64,000 nt of DNA. It comes from Paenibacillus sp. YYML68. Its GTDB lineage: Bacteria; Bacillota; Bacilli; Paenibacillales; NBRC-103111. The stretch spans positions 1,094,501-1,158,500 of the forward strand of contig NZ_BQYI01000001.1 in NCBI RefSeq assembly GCF_027923405.1, given 5' to 3'. The stretch's first letter is position 1. Each line of letters begins with the position of its first letter. A program made the translations under genes and the position numbers. Of this stretch, positions 58,278-64,000 are shown piece by piece. Below the pieces are notes generated by a model. The model was not told where the DNA came from, made no database searches, and saw only the letters and a program-made list of their open reading frames with translations.

Positions 58278-59738
58278 TTACAGAATTTCTCGTTGAGTAG
58301 CCTCGTAACCGAGAGCTTGCTCCTGCTCGGGCGCCTTACCCTTGCGGAGGAACAGACCGAGGAACAGCGCAACCGATGCAGCGATCACACCGAACCAGAA
58401 CGCATCGTTAATGCCGGCGGCCAGAGCCTTTGTCATTTCGATCGCCGATTGTGGATCACTCACTGTACTCAAGTATTGCTTCTGCCCGCGTGACATTATA
58501 CTAATATAGAGGGCAATTCCGATTGCGCCAGATACTTGCTGCAATGTATTCAAGATCGCTGTCCCGTGTGGATGCAGATGACGAGGCAGCTCGTTAAGCC
58601 CTGCGGTCTGTATAGGCATCATCACAAGTGCGATACCTACCATGAGTGTGATGTGCGCCGCAATGAGAAGGCCGGTCGAGGTCGTTTCGCCGAATCGGGT
58701 AAATAGCCACAAGGAGATGACAGCTAGGGTCAGACCGGGGATGACTAGCACGCGAGGTCCGAATTGATCAAAGAGCTTGCCTGAAATGGGAGCCATAAGT
58801 CCGTTCAAGATTCCTCCAGGCAGCAGCACCAAGCCTGACTTGAAGGCTGTCATCATCAGCACACCCTGCATAAACATCGGAAGCATGATCGCCGATGAGA
58901 AGAACGTCATCAGCAGTACGAACATCAATACGGATGCGAGTGCAAAGGTGGGATAGCGGAACGCGCGCATATCCATGACAGGCTCCTCAAGCACCAACTG
59001 CCGCCATATAAATAACACGAGAGCAACACCACCTGCGACGATCATCCAGATGACGAACGGCTCCGCCCAGCCCTTCTCCCCAGCACTGCTGAAGCCATAG
59101 ACGATTCCGCCAAAGCCGATAGTTGACATAAGGATGGACAGAATGTCTACTCGCGGTCTGGTTACTTCCGACACGTTCCTCAGAACAGCGGCCCCTACCA
59201 CAATGGAGAGCAGGGCAAGGGGCAGTACGAGATAGAACAACCAGCGCCAGGACAGCGCATCCACAATCAAGCCTGACAGCGTAGGACCGATCGCCGGCGC
59301 GAACATGACAACGAGGCCTAGCATCCCCATTGCACCTCCCCTTTTGTCTGGCGGGTAGATGGTCATAATAATGTTCATGATGAGCGGAAGCAGCATCCCG
59401 GTGCCAGCCGCTTGTAGAATCCGTCCTGCTAGCAGCAGCCCGAATACCGGCGATACCGCTGAAATAAGCGTGCCGACGAAAAACAGACTCATAGCTGTCA
59501 GAAACATTTGCCGGGTCGTGAACCATTGCTGTAAGACAGCCGTCACGGGAACAAGCACGCCAACGACAAGTAAATAGGCGGTTGTGAGCCACTGAACCTT
59601 CGTGGCAGATGCGCCGAAGGCTTCCATTAATGCAGGGAAGGCATTTCCCATTAACGTTTCGTTCAAAGCGGCAACAAACATGCCGACGATGAGTGCGACC
59701 ATAATGGGGCCGCGTTTTAAGCTGGTTAAATCGATCAT
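58278..59738 (-). CDS. MFS multidrug transporter, DHA2 (EmrB/QacA) family
   Basis: 486 residues, about 14 transmembrane segments. 'LNETLMGNAFPALMEAFGAS' (DHA2 motif D1 region), 'WLTTAYLLVVGVLVPVTAVL', 'GRILQAAGTGMLLPLIMNII' and 'GPTLSGLIVDALSWRWLFYL' (motif C) place it with proton-driven drug exporters. Start at the ATG preceded by GGAGGAG; a TTG at 59753 overlaps that site and is unlikely. It follows an Rrf2-type regulator gene on the same strand and has its own promoter gap with an operator-like palindrome shared with the regulator's promoter. Substrate unknown. Confidence 0.92.
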   Translation of the reverse strand: MIDLTSLKRGPIMVALIVGMFVAALNETLMGNAFPALMEAFGASATKVQWLTTAYLLVVGVLVPVTAVLQQWFTTRQMFLTAMSLFFVGTLISAVSPVFGLLLAGRILQAAGTGMLLPLIMNIIMTIYPPDKRGGAMGMLGLVVMFAPAIGPTLSGLIVDALSWRWLFYLVLPLALLSIVVGAAVLRNVSEVTRPRVDILSILMSTIGFGGIVYGFSSAGEKGWAEPFVIWMIVAGGVALVLFIWRQLVLEEPVMDMRAFRYPTFALASVLMFVLLMTFFSSAIMLPMFMQGVLMMTAFKSGLVLLPGGILNGLMAPISGKLFDQFGPRVLVIPGLTLAVISLWLFTRFGETTSTGLLIAAHITLMVGIALVMMPIQTAGLNELPRHLHPHGTAILNTLQQVSGAIGIALYISIMSRGQKQYLSTVSDPQSAIEMTKALAAGINDAFWFGVIAASVALFLGLFLRKGKAPEQEQALGYEATQREIL

Positions 59739-59775
59739 ATCGTTCTCCTCCAATAGTAAGTGTCTAATATAATAA

Positions 59776-59800
59776 ATATAGATCTATTATATCCACAATT
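59776..59800 (-). promoter_or_regulatory. Operator-like site upstream of the MFS gene
   Basis: TATAGATCTATTATATCCACAAT-type sequence (read in short pieces: TATAGATCT, TTA, TATCCA, AAT), partly palindromic (AATAGATCTATT-like). A near copy lies ahead of the rrf2-type gene at 60365-60390. Confidence 0.6.
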
Positions 59801-59817
59801 AGAGCGCAAGAAGTGCA

Positions 59818-60330
59818 TTACTTCTTGTCTGTCTCACTGTCTTCTGCCTCACGGTCTGTCTCACGACTGCAGCGCTTGAAGGTCTCATCCAGTACAGACT
59901 GGAGCGTGTGCTCTCGTAAATATTGATGCAGCTGCTGCTCCGCACCGAACATGACCTTCTCAACGAGACAATCCTTCTTGTCCGAACGCTTCTGTTCTTG
60001 CGGCTCAGCTGCCTGACCGGCCAATAGCTGATGCTGCTGCGAGCTCGAATTCGAGCATTCGAACAGCTGTTGTCTTCCTTCAATCACTTGAATCACATCC
60101 AGAAACGAAATCTCGTCAGCGGGTCTGGCAAGCTCATAGCCGCCATTCACTCCTGGCACAGCACGCACAAGTCCGTCCTGTCTGAGCTTAGACATGATTT
60201 TGGACAAATAGCTTTCGGATACACCAAGCGCTCCGGACAATTCCTTGATCCCGACATTGTGGCAGCGCTGTGAAAGTCCTAAATGAATTAATGCGTGCAG
60301 AGCGTAATCGGTGCTTTTGGAGAACTGCAC
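59818..60330 (-). CDS. Rrf2-family transcriptional regulator
   Basis: 170 residues. Winged helix at the N-terminus ('QFSKSTDYALHALIHLGLSQ', 'IKELSGALGVSESYLSKIMS', 'VPGVNGGYELARPADEISFL') typical of Rrf2/IscR/NsrR proteins. The usual Cys cluster is partial: Cys in 'FECSNSS' and 'KKDCLVEKV', separated by a Gln/Ser-rich loop longer than normal, so a standard Fe-S cluster is uncertain. GTG 60330 follows GGAGG. It lies upstream of the MFS gene and probably represses it and itself through a shared operator (inference). Confidence 0.9.
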   Translation of the reverse strand: MQFSKSTDYALHALIHLGLSQRCHNVGIKELSGALGVSESYLSKIMSKLRQDGLVRAVPGVNGGYELARPADEISFLDVIQVIEGRQQLFECSNSSSQQHQLLAGQAAEPQEQKRSDKKDCLVEKVMFGAEQQLHQYLREHTLQSVLDETFKRCSRETDREAEDSETDKK

Positions 60331-60364
60331 AGGGCCTCCTCCCTTCAATGAATAAAAAATATTA

Positions 60365-60390
60365 TTATAGATCTTTAATATCCATAATAG
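60365..60390 (-). promoter_or_regulatory. Operator-like site upstream of the Rrf2-type gene
   Basis: TATAGATCT-TTAATATCCATAAT, matching the site at 59776-59800 in TATAGATCT, in the TATCCA hexamer and in the spacing between them. Confidence 0.6.
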
Positions 60391-60519
60391 ATGATCCAGT
60401 AACAAAATGCAAGGATGATCTTCAATGAACTCCACCTTATGCTAGCGGACATTCAGTGAGTGGGCTATATGCACTCGCCGATAGGGCGAAAGCAGGGAGG
60501 AGGCATGAGTTCGTCCACC

Positions 60520-61377
60520 CTACGAGGACAACTCCGCCTCCTCCTTCACCACCCCATATCGCTCCAGTGCCTTCCCCGACGTCTCCAGCATGCGCCGCTT
60601 CAAGAAGTCACCTTCGACCACCCGCACCCTCATCCCAAGAAAACGAAGCTTGGACAGCAGATACTCCCGCTCACTCTCCTGCATAACGACGCGGACGCGA
60701 TACAGGTCCGTCTCCTCCTCGTATTCCACCGTCTTCTCAAAGCTCGAGAAGGCGTACAGGATGCGCGACAGCTCCGCGTTATAAGCGCGAACAATCTCAA
60801 TGACCGCCTCGCTTCGCTGCGAGTGCAGCAGCTGTTCGATCTCCTGCCTCACACGCTCGGCCTTAGAGGGCTCAATCGATTCAGGCGTGACCGTACGAAT
60901 CATACTTAGCCTGGTGCTCATGAAGGCGTGCGCAGGACGCTGACGACTCGAGTGCTGATCATCGCCATCCATGCGATACCACAGCAGGTACCACTCCCGC
61001 TTCACCATCGAATACTCCAGCTTATACGGCAAGCCCGCATGCTCGCTGTTCACTCGTCCGCTCTTCGTTTCGTATGTGATACGGATGCCTGTGTTATTCA
61101 TCAAGTGCCTGCGCAATGAGCGCAGGAGCGGGTGGTACACCTGCTTCTCCTGCGAGCGGGCTTTCTCCGTCAAGTGACCGGACAGGTCCATGACCTCATC
61201 CGTCTCGAGCAGCGAGCGCAGCTTCGCTAGCGTATCCGTCGTGAACGCCTCGTCCGCCGCGGGATGCGCGAGCATCGTCTTCAGCCACGCCCGCTCGTGA
61301 GAGGTGACCATGAAGGTGCCGGAGTCGCCCAGCCGGGAGAGGATCTGGTAGTTGAATATTTTCTCAAATAAATTCAT
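60520..61377 (-). CDS. WYL-domain protein without a clear N-terminal HTH
   Basis: 285 residues. The WYL-like core spans about residues 85-175 ('IRITYETKSGRVNSEHAGLP', 'YKLEYSMVKREWYLLWYRMD'); the C-terminal part ('YRVRVVMQESEREYLLSKLR') is the usual WYL extension. I see no convincing helix-turn-helix at the N-terminus, unlike its upstream neighbour, which it overlaps by 14 bases. The pair may function as a heteromeric regulator, with DNA contact made by the partner (inference). ATG 61377; a longer frame to 61407 is open. Confidence 0.78.
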   Translation of the reverse strand: MNLFEKIFNYQILSRLGDSGTFMVTSHERAWLKTMLAHPAADEAFTTDTLAKLRSLLETDEVMDLSGHLTEKARSQEKQVYHPLLRSLRRHLMNNTGIRITYETKSGRVNSEHAGLPYKLEYSMVKREWYLLWYRMDGDDQHSSRQRPAHAFMSTRLSMIRTVTPESIEPSKAERVRQEIEQLLHSQRSEAVIEIVRAYNAELSRILYAFSSFEKTVEYEEETDLYRVRVVMQESEREYLLSKLRFLGMRVRVVEGDFLKRRMLETSGKALERYGVVKEEAELSS

Positions 61378-62680
61378 AGTACGACTGCAGCTCCTTCCAT
61401 TCCGCAATGAATTCGTCGCGTAGCTGCACCGGCTCCAGCACCTCGCAGCTCGATCCGAAGCTCCGCAGCCACGGCTTGATCTCCGTCGTCCCGTTCACGG
61501 TAATCTCGAATACGAACGAGACCTCATCCTCCTGTACAATATTGCCCCATTGCCCCTGCTGCAGGACGCGTTCTCGGATGAAGCTCGGCTCTGGGCCTTC
61601 CGGATGATAGAAGCGGGCACGCACCGTCACCGATCGTCCGGTATCGACCAGCCAGCTGAATCGGATATGGTCAGCGAGCTTGCTCCGCTTCTGCTCCAGC
61701 CACGCCATATCTACCGCTTCATCCTCATCGATCTCGAGCTGCGTCATGCCCTCCATGCGGTACTTCCGAATGCCCTCCCGACCATGCGACAGCAAGTACC
61801 ATCGGCCATATTGATGATCGTACACGATCTGAAGCGGAAGCGTCGTGTGGGCTTTTCCCCCCGGCTCGCGCTCGAACAATGGATTCGTATTCTGGGACGA
61901 GTAGCTTCGGTCGGACTTCGGGGAGAAGTAGAGGAAGCGTACCTTCCTGCCGCAGCGGATCGCATGGAGGAGTGTGAATAGATGAGCCTCATCGAGAATC
62001 CGTGAATGATAATGATATTTATATAGCATAGCCTCCAGCGACTGCGGCTCGACTCCCTTGCGCAGCAGCAGCTTCTTCAGGCCGTCGCGCAGCAGGTAGC
62101 CTTGTACGGAAGGAACCTGCGTGTTCGCCATTACATCGACATAGTCATACAGATCGAGCAGTTCCTCCTGGGATAAGTCTCGAACCAGATCGTCCTGGAT
62201 GCGATACCGATATGGGCGAGGTCCCGCTTCCCGCTGAATGACGCCGACCTGCTCCAAGTACTTCAGATCCGAGCGGATCGTCTTCTCATCAGGCAGAGGA
62301 AGCTCGGGAGGCAGACTGCCGCAGCATCGGTCGAGCAGCTCCATCACCGTCGAGGGCTGTTCATGCATCGCCGCTAGCAGCAGCGAGATGCGCTGGCTCT
62401 CGGATTCCTTCACAGACTTCGCGCGATACAGGAACAGCAAGAGCGGGTCGGTGGAGTCGTAATACCGATAGCGGATCGTCTCGGATAGCTCCTTGCTACG
62501 CTCCTCGGGCAGCTGCTGGTGGATGGAGCTCACGATGTCCTTGAGCCGACGGATCGTCTTGTCGAAGGTATGGACGGAGATGCCGAGACGCTCTGCGAAC
62601 TGCTGTCGATTGAAGGCACCGCTCGTCAGCGCTAGCATACGCAGGAATTGAATTTCTTTATCGAAGCTTTCCTTAGCCAA
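61364..62680 (-). CDS. HTH-WYL transcriptional regulator
   Basis: About 438 residues. An HTH region at the N-terminus ('FNRQQFAERLGISVHTFDKT', about 20-40), a second wing-like segment ('PDEKTIRSDLKYLEQVGVIQ' near 130) and a WYL domain ('LPLQIVYDHQYGRWYLLSHG' near 285) followed by a C-terminal sensor part. WYL proteins sense nucleic-acid or nucleotide ligands and regulate diverse genes including defence loci. TTG 62680 is preferred over ATG 62707 because GGGGG lies 7 bases ahead and a TACAAT -10-like element (plus 62713-62718) would start transcription close to 62705. Confidence 0.83.
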   Translation of the reverse strand: MAKESFDKEIQFLRMLALTSGAFNRQQFAERLGISVHTFDKTIRRLKDIVSSIHQQLPEERSKELSETIRYRYYDSTDPLLLFLYRAKSVKESESQRISLLLAAMHEQPSTVMELLDRCCGSLPPELPLPDEKTIRSDLKYLEQVGVIQREAGPRPYRYRIQDDLVRDLSQEELLDLYDYVDVMANTQVPSVQGYLLRDGLKKLLLRKGVEPQSLEAMLYKYHYHSRILDEAHLFTLLHAIRCGRKVRFLYFSPKSDRSYSSQNTNPLFEREPGGKAHTTLPLQIVYDHQYGRWYLLSHGREGIRKYRMEGMTQLEIDEDEAVDMAWLEQKRSKLADHIRFSWLVDTGRSVTVRARFYHPEGPEPSFIRERVLQQGQWGNIVQEDEVSFVFEITVNGTTEIKPWLRSFGSSCEVLEPVQLRDEFIAEWKELQSYYEFI

Positions 62681-62707
62681 TACGTATCCCCCGTTCAGAG
62701 TAAGCAT

Positions 62708-63281
62708 CTTCTACCATTGTAGCAGGGCGCGGAATTGGATGAAATGGAAAAGTTTCGTACGTGTCGCCATACTTCCGCCATGTTCGAATACGCCATCATG
62801 AGCGATGATAGACCCTGTAACACATTGGTTCTTAGGCGGACGGTCGTAGCGAGGCGTGGATATCGGTGATCCCGCAGTGCCGCATCGATTCGATGACGGT
62901 ATCCTGTACGCTCGGACCGATAAGAATCCTCCATAGGGGTTCAATTCCCCGATCGCCTGCTAAGCGAAATTGGTCATATGCTCGAGCGTAAGCTCGAACA
63001 AGAGAGTAAGAGTATGTAAAGGGCCAACGAATCTCAGAATCCCGGGCGGCTAGTGTGAGCGCACTGCAGTCTGGCTATGCAATCCGTGGATACCGATCGA
63101 GCGCATGCTTCAGGAGTCGTCCAGGATCGAAGAGGAGGAGGGCTGGCCGCAGTCGGGTCAGCTTCATCCGAATCGGATGTCTTGGCGCAGCTCCAGCAGC
63201 ACGCAGGTCTTAAGCGCGATTCCGCCAAGGCTGCAGCTGGGCTTCTCAGATGATGGTCGAACAATGAAAGGGGTACACCAT
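62708..63281. other. Intergenic region between the WYL gene and the slipin gene
   Basis: About 570 bases. The end near 62713 probably holds the WYL promoter. From 63105 a plus-strand frame is open into the slipin gene but has no ribosome site and unremarkable composition. No RNA gene or repeat is evident. Confidence 0.45.
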
Positions 63282-64000
63282 ATGTTTACTACAGTAACGA
63301 TCCAAGCCGACCAACGCGGCCTGCTCTTCCATAAAGGAAGCTATGTGAGAACGCTTCAACCCGGAGCTTACCGCTATATCAAATGGTCCCAGCACACCGT
63401 AGTCGTGATGAATGTGACGAAGCCGTTCGTCGTCGAAGGCAAGGACGTGCAGCTGTTCCTGCACGATGTAGACCTGAGGCGCGAGCTCGACCTCGTCCGG
63501 GTAGCGGACCACGAGTACGTGCTGCACTACGAGGACGGCCAATTCGTACAGCTATTGAAGCCAGGTGTCTACGCGTACTGGAACGTGCTGAGGAAGCATA
63601 CGTTCGTGCATCTCGACATCCGTAAGCCGGAGCTGCCTCCCGAGGTTGACCGTTCGATCGTACCGAAGCTGGCGGTCTATGTGCAGAGCTGTGAGATTGC
63701 GAGTCACGAGACGGGCTTCCTGTTCTACGATCATGTGCTGCAGCGCGAGCTGTCTCCGGGCAAGTACTATTATTGGAAGAGCTCGGTCTCGATTATGGTC
63801 AAGACGATCGATCTCAGACAGCAGCAGATGGACCTGATCGGTCAGGAGATGATGACGGAGGACAAGGTGACGCTGCGACTGAATTTTGTATGCCAATACA
63901 AGATCGTCGAGCCGCTGCGGGTGCTGGAGCGCAAGTCGTTCGATGAGCAGATCCATATTCAGCTGCAGCTTATGCTTCGGGAATATGTGGGCACGCTGAA
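63282..64000 (+). CDS. Slipin/SPFH-domain protein, partial (runs off the window)
   Basis: The first 239 residues are visible and the gene continues beyond 64000. The N-terminal 160 residues contain three related modules, each ending in Pro-Gly-x-Tyr plus an aromatic strand: 'LQPGAYRYIKWSQHTVVV', 'LLKPGVYAYWNVLRKHTFVH' and 'ELSPGKYYYWKSSVSIMV'. An SPFH-like segment follows ('TIDLRQQQMDLIGQEMMTED', 'KVTLRLNFVCQYKIVEPLRV'). Slipins are membrane-associated scaffold proteins of the stomatin/flotillin superfamily; here no transmembrane segment is seen in the N-terminal part. ATG with AAAGGGG upstream. Confidence 0.8.
   Translation, partial: MFTTVTIQADQRGLLFHKGSYVRTLQPGAYRYIKWSQHTVVVMNVTKPFVVEGKDVQLFLHDVDLRRELDLVRVADHEYVLHYEDGQFVQLLKPGVYAYWNVLRKHTFVHLDIRKPELPPEVDRSIVPKLAVYVQSCEIASHETGFLFYDHVLQRELSPGKYYYWKSSVSIMVKTIDLRQQQMDLIGQEMMTEDKVTLRLNFVCQYKIVEPLRVLERKSFDEQIHIQLQLMLREYVGTL

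Overview
The window looks like a chromosome segment of a GC-rich, low-temperature-type Firmicute of the Paenibacillaceae (Paenibacillus or a close relative). Reasons: strong AGGAGG-type ribosome sites with many GTG/TTG starts, and a set of genes familiar from Bacillales (nupNOPQ, dps, a sigma-B partner-switching operon, namA, yerC, dagK, rlmCD, YqfQ-like, DUF3048/YerB-like, an LRR plus copper-amine-oxidase-N domain protein). No rRNA or tRNA gene was seen. Family names come from motif recognition by eye, with no database search.

Layout. 0.2-4.1 kb: a LigB-type dioxygenase, a DUF3048 lipoprotein, and a convergent ECF sigma factor with a membrane anti-sigma-like partner. 4.4-11.6 kb: a same-strand signalling cluster (REC-PP2C phosphatase, a 1235-residue hybrid histidine kinase with three REC domains, a CheR methyltransferase, and a REC-histidine kinase). 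11.6-14.9 kb: an orphan siderophore ATPase under a near-consensus Fur box, a GlgC/GlgD-like protein, and an RsbV/RsbW-like pair. 15.0-19.7 kb: a nucleoside ABC transporter (minus strand). 20.0-22.4 kb: dps, then a second rsbV-rsbW pair with a sigma-B-family gene behind a sigma-B-type promoter. The PP2C phosphatase, two antagonist/kinase pairs and sigma factor could form one stress circuit.

22.5-25.7 kb is the strangest part. Two tandem arrays of a 63-bp unit (19 and 17 copies plus partial ends) sit between the 3' ends of sigB and an araC-type gene. Every unit carries a palindrome (TAGCGCAC, loop GAANN, GTGCGCTA) and most carry a second small hairpin. The arrays flank a single AT-richer gene for a restriction-endonuclease-fold protein with a C-terminal winged helix, preceded by a promoter, about 75 nt of leader and a strong terminator. 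It is not a CRISPR.

26-38 kb: AraC/ThuA pair, an IS cluster (a frameshifted IS4-like element with a 9-bp target duplication and an IS3-like element), NamA, a YqfQ-like protein, YerC, a sirohydrochlorin chelatase, DagK and RlmCD. 38.3-53.0 kb is a low-GC island with a complete DNA phosphorothioation and restriction system, dndBCDE-dndA followed by dptFGH. 53-58.2 kb is a decaying zone: a small Cys-rich gene with a structured leader, several genes broken by -1 frame changes, an IS with 7-bp target duplications, and a chimeric Rpn/sulfatase remnant. 58.2-64 kb returns to core-like DNA: an MFS pump with an Rrf2 regulator and shared operator sequences, two WYL proteins, and a partial SPFH (slipin) gene running off the end.
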